DNA from: Onchocerca volvulus
Lineage: Eukaryota > Nematoda > Chromadorea > Rhabditida > Onchocercidae
Direction of reading: 5' to 3'
Assembly (NCBI GenBank): GCA_000499405.2
Contig: HG738139.1
Coordinates: 15,724,858 to 15,788,857, forward strand
DNA: 64,000 nt
How positions within the stretch are numbered: position 1 is the stretch's first letter; each line of letters begins with the position of its first letter. This document shows, piece after piece, positions 1-13,439 of this stretch. A model generated the notes under the pieces. It had not been told where the DNA came from, did no database searches, and saw only the letters and a program-made list of their open reading frames with translations. The translations under genes were made by a program, and so were the position numbers.

Positions 1-3000
1 GGACAAGATCAAAAATTGAACAAACAATCTGATTTAGCGATATCAGGTGAACAGAATCACGGGGAAATGTCTTGTGAGCGAAATGGTGAAGACATTCATA
101 GGCCGGGAAATGGTAAGAAGTTGATAATCTGTTTGTGGTACTCGAAGGAATTTATTTTGGAGAATTCAATCTTTCCAATCCTTATCCTCTTCAAATTCTG
201 AATCTGTTCTTGGAGAAATTCTGATTCAAAAATATGAAATCATTGCTTTAGCCTCAACAAATGTTAAACGAAAACGATGTGAATCGAAATTATTGAATCT
301 CAATCAACGTTATGGCAACAGGACGTTCTCGACATTTTTACCAGAAGAGCAAGAAGAACTACGACGTGAAGCTTCACATATTTGCGATGGGGCTACATTT
401 CGAAGGTGTTGTTTATTTTTGTAGCGAAAAATATAGTTTAAATTGAAAATTACATGATCTTAAAAAAATATTAAAATATTACTATTTTCATCAATTATCA
501 TAAATTTTAACTTTTTTTTTCATATTTTCAGCTTCGCTGAATTTGAAAAGTATTTTGAAGCATACAAAATTGTTGGAAATAATCCTTATCGTGTAGCAAG
601 TTCGGAGGTACTTCGAGACGGTGAAGGGAGAGTTATCGAACGATTTAAATATAAATATATTGTTTTTCATTGTGCTCATTACGGAAGTCCACGTAAAAGA
701 GGTCACTTTAATTTTTTTTCTTTCCTCATGACAATTTTTCAAAATTTAAAAGATATTGGCAGCTCAAAATTTCTGAAATAAAATCAGTAACTGTTTAATT
801 CCCTTGACCGCTAATTATAATTTAGTATTTGATTTCTAAAAAATCTTACAGTAAAACGAAAAAATATGTGTAAGATCTAGTACAATTATCAATAATGAAA
901 GAAAGAGGCCTTAACTTTCCGATCTTCAGTTTGTCTTAATAGAAAAGATAAACACATAATATAAAGTATGCATTTGTAAGCTATCAATATTTTTTTGTCT
1001 TAATGGATCAATGTTATGGATAATTCTTCGATTGCTCAAAAAATCAATTAAATTCATGGGAGAATTAAAAAGGAACGAAGTTGGGAGAAAACTATGCAAA
1101 TAGTTAAATTTGCTGAAATTCAAATTTCAATAGGGATGAAAATTTGCATAATTAAAGTTTTAATTTTAATAAAATTCCAAGTTCACTAAATAGTTGACAA
1201 AATTAAATCTTTCGAGAATCATAGTTTTTTGTCATCCATTGAATTCCATTCCATTTATCTTTTTAATTTTGTCGATTCGATATCAGTTTTTATTAGATCT
1301 GGCTTTGCATATGGGCATTTGAAATCTTTATCTTGATAAATCGAAATTCTTTGACAACAATTACGACTATATTAAATGGTAGCACTCTATATGAAATTGC
1401 ATAGCTCACACTCTGTCCTATTTCATTTCTCATTGGATGGTGTAGTGCTAAAGGATTGAAAAGAGCCTAGAAACTGGTTTTATGGCAGCTTTGGATGTGT
1501 TAGCTTTTCTTCAGGCTTGACAAATGTCCTTAACCTTCAAATGTCAGAAATAGAGGGAATTGGGAGAGAATTGGATATTAATCCAAGAAAAGCTGTTGCG
1601 ATTGATGAATGATTTGTTTACGATTTAGTCGTTAACCATTCCACCAGCCGGCTTGCCAACTGTATATGTCGCTGTTCCGCTCCAGCTGTTAGCCACTGGT
1701 CAGAATGATCACTGGTCAATTATGCTAAGCTGTAACTATGACACTGGATAGCTTTGGAAAAGAAACATTACCACATGTATTCTAATTAATGTTAGGGATC
1801 GAGGGACAATCCTTCTTCTGAGCAATAAGTACGATGACAAATAAATTTTATTTTTATAGAATCTTGACGAATGGACATTGCTGATTAAAGTCTTACCGTT
1901 AAATATGAATTAAGATTAAAAAAAGTTAGGAAATTTTTAGAATTATTCTTACTTAATACCAAAGCTAATTAAAATTTATCAAAATATAAACCAACGCGTA
2001 ATATTCATATTCTTATTGAAAGACGGTTGAAAGTATCTTTTCACTTCTAATTCACTATGAACCGAAATTTTTAAGAGATCAAAATTTAATTTTAAGAGAA
2101 TTTCTATTTTTTATTTTATTTTTTGATCGATTTAGCCAAAAGAAATAGCAAATGATGAAATCAGTAATTATCGCTTTCTTTTCCCTGACAGTACCATATT
2201 TACAAGGTCGTTTTTGAGGAAAAAAAAAAATTGTCTTTTTTTTTTTTTTTTTATATTGCGGTTGTTCAATTTGACCATTTTAAAAGCATTAAATCATAGG
2301 CAGTGGTAGCAATATCTCATATCGTAGAAATTGTGTATGCCAGCTGCTGCTGCTTCCTTAATGTGTGTCACACGAATTGGCTGTATTTAGGATGAGTAAT
2401 TTGGAGGGATCTAACCAGCCAACCTTTTTGAAGCCATAAAATAATGAATAAATGACAATTAAATCCATAGCAAACATTTCTTAGATATATATTTTTTTTC
2501 AATGAAATAGAGAAAAAAATTTCCAATAATTTAACAAATCCTTAAAATGATAAGCCAAGATTATTGACAAACTTTTTATGTCAGAATAGTTTCGAATAAC
2601 TTCCAGTAAGCCAAGTTGTTGTCCACTTTTACAGTATTTGTCATAAAATTAAACATTATAAAATTAGATATAAATAGTTGTCTTTAAGAATAGAACTATA
2701 ATTTATTCCATCAACTACATAAATGTATATTTATCGATGCATTGTACGTCAAAATATGTCGTCTGTGATGGATCCGAATGAAATGCGTCAATTGTAAACT
2801 TTATTAGTAGCATCACACAATACATCTTTACTTATTTTATAGTGCAAGAAGACAATAAAAACATTATAAAAAATAATGTTATAAAACGAAAAGTGAAATG
2901 ATCTATGGCATTATCGAAAAAGTTAGTCTGAACATTTTGTCATTTGCTATAACTTTGAAATGAAATTCAAAGTTCTGTTAAATGGCTCATTCGTTGATAA

Positions 3001-4854
3001 TTAATTTTGAAATAAGAAATGCGTTAGATCCAATTCTACAACTATTAGACACTTTTGAAATTTGTCTTATGCGAGCAAATCACAAATTTTAAGGAATGTA
3101 TTCGTTTTTTCAGGAGGAGGCAAGCGACCAAATCAAAGCTATCTTCCTTTAGGATGTAAAGCAAGATTTCGATTAAATGCTGATACAACTAATGGATGCT
3201 TGCGAATTTCATCGTTTCATAAAGAACACATAAATCATGAAAATAGCGAAGAGGATTATTTACGTGTTGTGAATAAAAAACGAAGAAATTTAATTGGTGA
3301 GTTTATCGATCCGCCAAAATTCTAGATTGTATTCCTAAAATTGAAATTATCCAATTTTACAAAGTGAATAATACGTAAATAATATAATTATAGGTGGTCG
3401 TGGATCGAAAATTATGAAAATGGAAAAAATGGATGAAACAGGTAACGTCTATTTATATTTAGTTCTCTTTGATAATTTTTTTGTTAGATATAAATAAACG
3501 ATACACCACTACGGTATTTTAGAAAAAGCAATGCACGGATGTGACAATACTGAAGGAATTATGCCAGACGTAAACAAGGTTGTAAATACTTCCGAAACTG
3601 CAGAAAACAATCCTACTACCTCCGTTATTTCATCATCAGAAAATTCTGTTCTTATCAAATCATCGCATGAAAATACTGTTCCTATTAAAATTTCTTCCCC
3701 AGGAAATTCTACTCTTGCTATTTCATCCCAAGAGAATTCGGCTTTTGTACCAGTTACTTCGTCTCGGTCCACAGAAGTAAGCAAACAACTTTATATCAAT
3801 AAAAAAAAAATTTATGAACGGTAAAAGAATTACGAAAATTATGAAAATTATGAGCGATATAAACGGAATTGACATTTTTAGATGACAGAACAGGATGATA
3901 CAACACAACAAACATTACAACAAAATATGCCTTCGAGAGATTTTTTTTTACAACAAATATTAACAGTTCAATTCTGCCATCGATTAAAGCGTATAGAATA
4001 TTTGATAATGAATGGTGGGTGTACATTTTTTGTAATATTCAGTTGATACTGTTTGAGCCACATTTAATTTTAAATTAACTAAAGACATTAGCTTGATTTT
4101 TGCAGCAATTTTCGAGCTACGCAACGCGTTCAAAAAGTTCCACGATTAAAATCATATTTTTAAGCCATTATCATCAAGGAGTTCCATCAATTATGTACTG
4201 AATCTTTTGAATTATTTAATTGGTTTAATTAGAATCCGATTTAGCATATATCATCAAATGTGGACAATATTTACCACAGGAAATATATCTCTCATTTATT
4301 CGTGGAGTGTATGGTGCTGATTATCATTTATCAGAATGGTTGGATGTGCAACTGAAAGATGTTATGATAGTTCTTCTGAAGCCACCAGAAATACTGCTTC
4401 AAGATGAATTACCCGCCGATATTTCAATTCATGAAATAAAACAGATTCGGATACCACAAATTCAACGTGCTATCTTAGCTATCAGAGAGGAAAAATTGAA
4501 GGTAAGAATAACAATTGATGCTTAATTCAAATCTCTAATAATATGAAAATATTAATGATTTTCATATCCGAAATAAATCTCGCCATTCTTATTGAATTTT
4601 CGTTCTATTTCATCATTCCATCCCTGAATGTCATTTGGGTATATTCATCACTATATATGCATAATATTTCGATAATATTTTTGCAGAGATGCGACAAAAT
4701 TATTGCTCGATTCATCAGACATATTTTTCATGCTACTTCTCAGCCTGATTTCTTGACAGCTGTTCGAGAATTTCAAAAATTTGCTGACGATGTAAGGAAT
4801 ATGGATACCAGTAATATCCAGTCCTATGGCATGAATCCTATGCTGCAATGCTAA
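1..4854 (+). CDS. ZSWIM3-N-terminal/FAR1-like zinc-domain protein (5' partial)
   Basis: Spliced model. Exons are about 163-405, then 532-701, 3114-3296, 3394-3441, 3523-3776, 3882-4014, 4233-4501 and 4687-4854 (TAA). From 532 onward every junction is GT-AG and all phases agree. An upstream exon (1-112) is likely, but its junction to the next is unresolved. The 532-701 and 3114-3296 exons join into FAEFEKYFEAY..., CAHYGSPRKRGGGKRPNQ, a second Cys, then HKEHINHE. This layout of aromatic start, C...C and H-x2-H-x2-H is typical of the ZSWIM1/3 N-terminal and FAR1/WRKY-GCM1 zinc folds, which suggests a DNA-binding or transposase-derived nuclear protein. No SWIM or transposase domain is visible. 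Exon 3523-3776 encodes Ser-rich repeats of about ten residues (SSENSVLIK / SSHENTVPIK / SSQENSAFVP). The exons at 4233-4501 and 4687-4854 look like a helical C-terminal domain that I do not recognise. The family call is moderately sure; the role is inferred. Confidence 0.7.
702..3113 (+). other. Long intron of the zinc-domain gene
   Basis: This 2.4-kb intron splits the zinc domain between its first Cys and the GGGKRPNQ segment. The donor is AG|GTCACT and the acceptor is TTTTTTCAG. It is AT-rich with short A and T runs (a mixed A/T run near 2220-2255). I see no ORF with coding character and no clear mobile element. It is far longer than the gene's other introns (about 80-220 bases). Confidence 0.6.
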
Positions 4855-7800
4855 AACATCAAAAGTTTTGAATCATCAATGCCACTTTTGTATGCTTCAA
4901 TTTTGCAAGTACCCGGTGAAATGAATTTTATGCCTTCATAGACAGAAGCCGGAAATATAACTTTCATCATTCTTTTGTTGTCGATATGTCTCTATTCCAA
5001 ATAAATTCATCACATCGAGCTTGTCACATTGTCTCATATTAGTGTGTCATATGATTATGGTCTTTATTTCGAATGATTTAATGCGTTGGACTCGCCACGC
5101 TTTCGCATGTTTTGCCTCATGTAATTATTTTAGTTTCGATTAATTTCTACTCAATTTGTTTATAAAATATTTTGTACATTGTGATTGGTGCTTTTCAGTG
5201 TCAAAACTATACGAATTCTCGTTGATTGAACCTCACACTTTTTCCTATTGCAGGAAATGTTTTTTCTTTTTTTCCTTTTTTTTTTTTTTTTTTTTTTGAT
5301 TATTTCATTATTGTGCATTATTTTCGAAATGCCATTTGCAAATAAAAGTTGTTTTTTCATTTTGCGCATTTTGCGTGCAGTTCTGATTTATGTAAAAAAT
5401 ATTGTTTGTTTAACACGTTGTTATTAAAATAGCAATAGATTACAATTTTACCTTTATATTTGCAATGTTCAGAAAAAAAAGAAAGTTTTTGTAAAATCTA
5501 AAGTTTAAATTTTTAATAAATTCTCCTTTTCTTTTTTTCTGCTTTCATTCTTACAAATCCCATTATTAAAATTTTAAACCTAGGATTTATTTTTTTTTTT
5601 TTTTTGTTACGAGAAATTTTTGACTCTAATAGCGATTTTTGTTTCTTCTTTTTGTTCTCATTCTTTTTTATTATCTTATTATTAAAATCTTAGGTTTTTG
5701 AACTATTTTTGTTTGTTGTTAGAAATTTTTAATTCTACTAAAAAATTTTGCAGGAAATAGTAAATATTATTATTATCACATTTTCTCATGCTCCTGTACA
5801 TATAACTTATTTTTGATTAATTCATCTTCGATTGTTAGTGCCTGTTCTTTACAATAATATGTCATGTAATAGTGTTGTGGTGACCTACCAGGTTGGTTGT
5901 TAAAATTTTAAATTTTTAATTCATTTATTTTTCTATGGCAATAATAAATATTGCTATTGTTATCATTTTTTACATGCATGAAATGAAATTGGTCAAATAC
6001 GGAGGAAATCGATTAATTTGCTGAAATTAATTCTTCTGTGAATAAAATTTCAATTAATTTTATTCGAAAAAATAAAGAAATCTGAAATCAGGCGAGATAA
6101 AATAGAAGAAAGATAAACTGAAATGTTATAATTACTGATCATTGCCCAGTGCTATATGTTCAATAGCAATTCCACTCTTGACGATTGTGAGATTGAATTT
6201 GCTCAAAACGGAATGAATTAGAGAAATGTATTTTATTTGACACTATATTATAATAATATTTTACAGTAACCGCGTTAAATATGTTTGTATTATAACGTGA
6301 TTGTTATTGCACAGGATACTTTTGAAAAGAATAATTTTCAAAAGTTGATTGGAAGTTGACCCGATCTGAATTATCTGAGAGATAGTTAACGTAATCCGCA
6401 AAACAAAGCGCTCAACCGGATATGATGGACTTGTATCATTGAATATCTCCTTTCCATAATTATTAGGCCTTTCAGATAGTCTGATGTATCCATTAATAAG
6501 GAGTACTGTAGTATGATTTGGATTTAATTACTAATAGAATATTATTCAATTTTATTTAAACAATTCATCTTGAATATTGCTCTTCTATCTGCTTGATTTC
6601 TGATGACAGCATCATCGCAAGCAATGAATTCTTTGCTTAGAATTCTACCAGCTAATTTGAGCCATTACGGGAACTTTTTTTCATATTGAATCTGTTCGTA
6701 ATTGTCTTGATTCTACAAATTCTAAGTTCATTTACAAAAGTTTGCTTCCATCAAAGAGTCTTGGTACTTCGGCATCAAACATGGAATTCAAGTTTTTACT
6801 GGAGCAAAAACAAAAATGACATTCTCGGTAGTATACGTTTCAAATCGACAATAATTCAAATTACTACTCGAATACTTAATCATAAAACTGTACTTTTTCA
6901 GATTAAAATAAACAAATAATTTGTCAAAGCTTATGTACTTTTTTTTTTTCCAAATAATAGTAGCTAACCTGAAGAGCGAAAAAAATAAATAAAGAGATGA
7001 AAAGATAAATACTTAATATTCATAATTCCGATTGACTGACGAATATTGGATATAAATTTTGGATTTAAAATTTTATCTATAAGTCCAAAAAAAATTTAAA
7101 TAATGCATCATTTCCTTTGTTACAATCCTTTTCCATTATATTTCTTTTCTTCTTTTCACTATGGTTTCCCTCTGTTAGCCAAAAAGAATTTGCTCATTTT
7201 TTTCTCTCTCTCTCATAATATTATCGAATTGATTTGTTTGGAAATTAATTGCTCTTAGTTAATTGCGTGATATAAATTCAAATTAGATATATAAATAAAT
7301 ATGAAAAATTGAGTTTATTTCACGTGAAAAAAAAAAAATGGCATTTGAAAGCACAAGCATTAAATGCGTGCTCCAAATCGGTCATTTTTGTGAAGCAGAA
7401 CTGGCGTTGTGGGATGAACCAAGCGTTGAATTAAAGTATAAGTCTTCCGTCAAATGCCATTCATTTTCAGGGTTAATTGATTTGAATCAAACGTTGAATC
7501 AAAGCATAGATCAAAAGATAAACAAGTTTTTATCTGTATTATTGTTCTCAATGACGATTGTCGCCGATCTTCTTAACCGTGACAATGATAAGGGTTCTTG
7601 TTTCTTATCGTATTGTTATCGAAACTTCGCGGTATCTCAAACTTAGGTAATTAAACCTTTATTACAAGAATTTAGATAACATGACAACTTACGCAACAAT
7701 TACAAATCAATTATATCAATAGAACAATTTAAGAAGATTTATCAATACGAAAAAAGGGGATAACAAATAAGAACACAACTTGAAATATCCCAGACGGAGC

Positions 7801-10800
7801 ATCCAACCGCACTCTTCGATAGCCTTCTTTTAAAATGATGCACAAATAAGCGTCTCCGTAGCATGAGAAAGCTTTTCTTTGTAAGCGCATGAGAGAATAC
7901 TTTCGTGGCATGATTTACAACAGCATAAAACAAAGGTTACAGCTATTTTACACAGCCATAAAACAAGCTAAAGCTACTTGACAAAGCCCCCTAAAACAAA
8001 GTCAGTTGATCTGAAACAAAGAAATAAATTTCATACAACTCTCAAGAATTACGAATTATTTCATTTAAAACAAAGAAATCACTTTTCTCCAATCCTCCTC
8101 GTTCATTTCAGCGACAACGATCAAAATGGGAAATTTTTGCAAATCAACTAGCTTTAAATAACTCAACATTTGGTTCGTTCCACAGTACTAGTTTTGATTA
8201 CTATCAGTTACATTCAAATTTAGATTGCTAAGTACAGTAAGAAGCTACATTTTGGCATGAAAAACTTTAATCAATTTTTAAACAGTTAATTTTGAAATTT
8301 GAAAAATAGATGAATTTAAACATGGACTAAGCCTTTCCCTATGTGTGTGTACTGAATTGCACAGCTTAGTACGTTGAAAACTGTGTAATAACGTTATCAG
8401 CTTTGGAAAGCACCGCTTATTGTCAAAAATTTCCCCGCTAATTGAAAAATTCGAGATATTTCCCAGTTCGATAAAGTGAAAAAAGATAAAATGTTGCATC
8501 ACAAAAAAGCAATACAAATGAAATCCAAAATGAAACACAAAGCTGCAAAAATAGAATCTATACAGAATTGAAATGAAACACAGAATCTGTACGGAATTAA
8601 TGAAAAGTGCAAATCTGAAGTTATTTCAGATTTCACTGATTTAAGTGGATCATTTATAGAAAGCACCATATTTCTTTGTTATCTCGGTTGCGAAAATCTA
8701 TCATGTTGATCTCAATGACGATTTTGCTATAAACTTCAAAGAGAGAGCCCTCTAACAAAATTTCGAACAAATATGTAATTAATCAACAGCATTCTCACGA
8801 AAAATCTACTGAATTTTGAGCCTCGGAGAAAAAAGGCACCATCGTTAGAGTTTGAATTTTAAAATTTTATCGAATTTGATATTCGAATATGTTTTTTTTT
8901 TCCTTTTTTTTTTTTCTTTTATAAACCATTCAATTAGTAAATGATTTGAACAGGAAAGTTCTGTAAGATTTGAAAAAGGAAAAAAAAATTTCTTTGAAAT
9001 CAAATAGAAAATTTCGCAGAGAAGTAAAATTCAGAAATTACGGTAAGCATTCAGAAGAGAGAGAAGTTTGCATAGCTGCTGCATATTGGCAGTTGTCAAT
9101 GACCACAATAATCAGCGTTTTTCTTTCATAGTTGACATCTTCCATAGCGATAGTCGCAATTTTTTGTTAATGATGAGGGAAAGAGTCGAGAAAGATTATG
9201 ACATATTTTTTTAATGTCTGAATAGGCAGAATAGCTTAGGGTAGTCTTTTTAGGCAAAAAATCTCTCGTGTTAATTATCACTAGGTGTAAACAAAATTTT
9301 AAATTTAAAATTTTAAAATAAATAAAAAATGAAAGAAAAAAAAATGCAAATATTGATCAGAATAAGCCTTCAATCAGGAAAAGAGTAAGTGAAATATTAC
9401 AAAAATCACTTTTGCACTTTAAAAAGTTTAAATTTTATATGAGCAAAATCCCGACTTTTATATCCAAACAAATTACGAGTGACTTAACATTCGATTAAAC
9501 GGCCGATGGCCACTCTTCATACATTTGCTTCAATGACTTGAAAATTTACAAGCAGTAAAATTCTGAATCAAAATTAAGAATTAACCGGTCTGGCTAAATA
9601 ACAATCAACGGAATCAACAATAAAATAAAATTTTTTCTTTAATAGTTTGTTGAACAATTGCGAAAGCAGAAGATTCAGAGAGCGATTAACTAATGAAATG
9701 GTCGAATCGAAGATGATTTCTCGGTCTTAGTTACTTATTTTTTTTTTTTTTTTCAAATCAATTGAGTCTGCCATTGTTCGGTAGTTACTTTGAATTGAAA
9801 GAATACATTGGGTGTAATAAGCTGTTTTTGATCTTCAACCAAAAATTGATTCAGTCGTTCGACAATTGTTTTTAAATAAAATTTCTTCAAATTTTGACAA
9901 AGAACCATTAGAAGTGTAAAAAGATGTACTTGGCTCAATGAATCGCTTCATCTCAAATCTATGAATGTGATGAGAGATAACTTCGATCTCATTGCTATTG
10001 ATGTTTAACATTCACCCATTTTGTTATTTCAATTTTTCGAAGAAACAGGTAAGATTTCCAGGTAAATGGATGAAATAATAAGGAAGCTTTTTTGAGAAAT
10101 GATCCATTTAGGGTACTTCTTTTTCGAAAAAAAAACATAAAATAAGTAAACGATAGCATTTCTTCCTAAATATCATTGACTTTAATTAGGAATCTTGACT
10201 TTTGATTGCTTACTACATATCATGTCAATCATATTGTCAATTTATGGTCATATTATCCGAAACAGAAGAATGTAATCATTGAATTAACAAATTACGTAAT
10301 TTTCTATTGAGTTACTTATTGATATAATTATTTCATTTTCGGGATTTCCAAAATACTATATGAGTGTTTTGGGAAGTTTGGAGAAATGATGATCTCTAGG
10401 AAATCATAAATTACTTTATTTTTAATAAATATCTGTGCAAAAATGCGAATTTGTATAATAATGAAAGTAAAATTATTTAGACGATTAATTTCATGAAGTT
10501 CGGGATTATTTGCAATCAATAGACGGATGACATTTTTAATAATCAAATTCAGATGGTATTTCGTGAAAAGCCTCCTTCATACAATATATGAATTGCATAT
10601 GAATGTTACTTAAACAAAGTCAAAATGGTCATAAGTAGAGATAGAATCAAAAATTCGTCAAGGTAATAATGCAATCCTTATACCGAATTGATCAAATTTA
10701 ACAACATTTTTCAACTTTCCTCCATTGCTTTAGATTCATCTCGTTGAGATTTTGATTTTTGCCTCAAAAATAGAAACAATGCTAAATCGCTTCCAGCGAA

Positions 10801-12055
10801 TGAACATTTTATATGCTCCATTATCACTGCGCCATACTTCTAGTATTCAGTCTTATCAGAATTTATACAACAAATTGTTCAGATTTTATAATCGGAATAA
10901 TCAACAGAAGAAAGGAAAATGAGTATTGAAAAAGAAATGAAATATATCTTTCAAAGAGCGGGTAATGTCAAACAATTATCTGCTTTCTAATAACAAAACC
11001 TAAATTTGGCTTAATATGTACACAATGATTGGCTGTCCTAGAGTTCAATCTTTCATCGAGGATAACGTAAATGACGGAAACTTGAATATGGTTTGTTTTT
11101 TGAAGTATCATATCGAGAATGAAGCATATTCAGTTTGACAAATGTGTTTATTTTAGTGATGTATTTGATGTCCCGTAGATCAAAGTCATAATATGTTTAT
11201 TTAATGATATGTTTCCGAAGCACTTGAAATTCCGATACTAATCATTAGAAATGATTTAATCAATAATATCAATTGCAGATAACCCCGTACATAAGTTGTC
11301 GGAAAAATGAAATGAAGGAAAGGGAAAAATCCTACCTTATATTCAGTAATTCGTCAATTTTGTTTTTAAAAAAAAAAAAGAAAATGCATTTTTATTCAGT
11401 CACATTGCCAAAATTACTAGACAAGGAATTTCTGTTGCTTTAGTGTTTGACATCGTGGAGCAGCATTTTCGAAGTGGAATTGTTGTTCAACTGAATGAAA
11501 CGTATAAAGTATCTAATCATGTACGCTTTATCTTCCGTACCATAGATGTGGATCTCTCCTGAAAATGATGTAAATATTCCCGAAGTTGACAAAAAACAAT
11601 TCTGTCTTTATTTTATTCCATTTTTATGCCATCATCGTGTTGCTCATTTTTATACCATCTTTGTACTGCTGCCATTTTTTAGATAAGATTTAAGGAGCCG
11701 AATGAAATGAATGCAAGCAATATTCAATTATTTTTTGAATATCCCGAAATATTTTCTAAACTCATCAAGGTTGAAAACTAGGCAAGAAATCCAAGTAAAT
11801 TATCATTTAAGAGCTTAGTGAAAATAAATTCCGTGCAATACGAATTTAGTGAAAAAATAAATTCAAATTAAAGAAAGATTTGTTTTCTCTGAAATCATAG
11901 ACCGGAAGAAAGTAACTGCTGAATATTGCACAATGCCACATCTTCAACAGCAATCCTGATTCTGCTTCTTGATGATTACAAAATTTTTCATATCTTATTA
12001 ATACAATTTTTGTATTTGAAAATAATTTTGCTGAAAGAATTGTTGATTTAAAAAC
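4855..12055. other. AT-rich intergenic region, no supported gene
   Basis: A candidate polyadenylation signal for the upstream gene (AATAAA) lies near 4998-5003. The rest is AT-rich with poly-T runs (about 5276-5299, 5587-5604, 9738-9753). A 102-codon ORF at 7338-7646 and a slightly GC-richer patch at 7780-8010 with repeated ATAAAACAA-like words stand out, but neither shows exon structure, a signal peptide or a recognisable family. I see no tRNA-like cloverleaf. Confidence 0.4.
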
Positions 12056-12310
12056 AATTACTGTCTTGCATTCTCGATATACTTGTTAGCATCATCGCAT
12101 GATGACGTTCAGATAATTTTAAGAATTCGTATCGTTACGGTGCTCATGAAACGCAATATTTTGATTTTTTAATGATTTATCAACAAAATGAAATCTATTT
12201 GCTCTTAAAACATTAACAGGAACAATTTGAACGAAGAACATATTATGCACAGTAGATTTTTGACTTTTGAACCCTCGCGCGAAATTACACTTCTGTTCAG
12301 CATAAAATAT
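12056..12310 (+). pseudogene. Broken copy of the small secreted-protein family (copy A)
   Basis: This segment aligns by eye with the end of exon 1, intron 1 and the first part of exon 2 of the intact gene at 14256-14793. The shared exon 1 tail reads ...CATGATGACGTTCAG, and exon 2 shares ACATTAACAGGAAC. The splice donor after exon 1 is changed from GTAATT to ATAATT. The 5' signal-peptide codons are diverged, and the 3' half (the LPW and ISGRRL part) is missing. The copy ends shortly before the Helitron-like terminus at 12369. It is very probably non-functional. Confidence 0.65.
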
Positions 12311-12368
12311 TCCTTTATCGACTTCTCGTCAACTAACTTTCGTTAGTTTTGGCAAAATTATGTAACTA

Positions 12369-13260
12369 CTAGCTAGACCCCACCACGCTTCGTGTGGCTG
12401 ATCCGGATAGCCTATAAAGGCCGGCCATGCTTCGGATCCGGATAGCCTATAAAGGCCGGCCATGCTTCGTGATCCAGCTTCAGCTAATCTATATAAATAA
12501 AAATGTCAATTTTGATTTGTTCAAAGTCTTAAACTTCCGAAAATTCTTAAACACGCATCTTATTTATATTAATTCAAAATCTCAGGTGTCGGAAACTCCT
12601 TAACCTATTGCTTTGAAATTTTGAAATCAAGTTGCATTCGAATACGCGCATGTTTCTAAATATTCATCAATTGATTTGAAATTTTCGTGCGCGTTGCATT
12701 CGAATAGGCAAACGTTTGATTTGAAGTTTTCATACGCGTTGCATTCGAATAGGCAAATGCTTTTAAATAAATAAGGCGAGCAATTCAAACTTTTCGTTCG
12801 TTTTTTGCTTTTTGAGAAATGTGATTCGTTTATTTTTTGATTTCTGCGGAATTTAGTTGCGTCGCACAAATCTCGAGGTTATGATAGTTTATAATCAAAT
12901 GTTTCAAAAAAACATATTTAGAATTATCTGTCTGACTTCTAGTATTAGATGTGTCTTGATTTGCCTCTTTTCGTAAATTTTACCCATTGATCCATACTCC
13001 TGAGCGTTGTTAATCGTGAATGCAAATGTCTATCAAATTGGGAATTGCAATCTCTAAAATTGAAATGGTATATCCATTGGAATCATATGAATGCGCGGAC
13101 GGAAATTCGAAGGTCTCCACCGATTGTTTTCAAATTTTGACACAATCTTGTGTTCGAATAGGCCATCGTTTTTATTTAGATATACTTACTTTGTATATAT
13201 ATAATCCTCTAGAAGCTGCAATAGTTTATCTTGTGCTATTTCAATTTCTTTAGTTTCAAT
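12369..13260 (-). mobile_element. Helitron-like element, 3' terminus at the left edge
   Basis: On the minus strand the sequence ends in CTAG (twice in a row) followed by T, as in Helitrons inserted between A and T. A stem-loop-like CCACGCTTCGTGTGG lies just inside. About 12480-12980 aligns with 63570-64000 and, inverted, with about 31890-32011, sharing CTATATAAATA, TTGTTCAAA and TTTGAAATTTTGA. No Rep/helicase coding is visible, so it is non-autonomous or truncated. The right boundary is uncertain. A further patch at 13110-13160 (CCGATTGTTTTCAAATTTTG) resembles the same family. Confidence 0.55.
12400..12469. repeat. Perfect tandem duplication, 2 x 35 bp
   Basis: The 35-bp unit that starts GATCCGGATAGCC and ends CCATGCTTCG occurs twice in direct succession. 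It is much GC-richer than its surroundings and sits just inside the Helitron-like terminus, where it duplicates part of the subterminal hairpin region. Confidence 0.9.
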
Positions 13261-13439
13261 AACTTGTAAAAAAAAAAAATTTTGCAAAAATTTTCCACAA
13301 TATCAGTTAAGCTTTCGAAAAAAAAAAGCTTTGCATAGTTTAGAGTTAAAATGAAATATAGAACATCTTAATTCGCTCGATTTCAAAAACATTTCTATCC
13401 ACTATCGATTTAAGTTCTGGGAAAAAAAACTTTTGAGAC

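Noticed and set aside
4101..4151. Alternative exon after TTTTTGCAG (AIFELRNAFKKFHD then stop) in the zinc-domain gene
   Set aside because: Skipping it joins 4014 to 4233 in phase and gives a longer, coherent product. Including it ends the protein early. It might be a minor isoform.
7338..7646. 102-codon ORF (MAFESTSIKCVLQIGHFCEAE...)
   Set aside because: It is open, but has no signal peptide, no family resemblance, no splice-supported neighbours, and an A-run just before the start. Not enough for a gene call.
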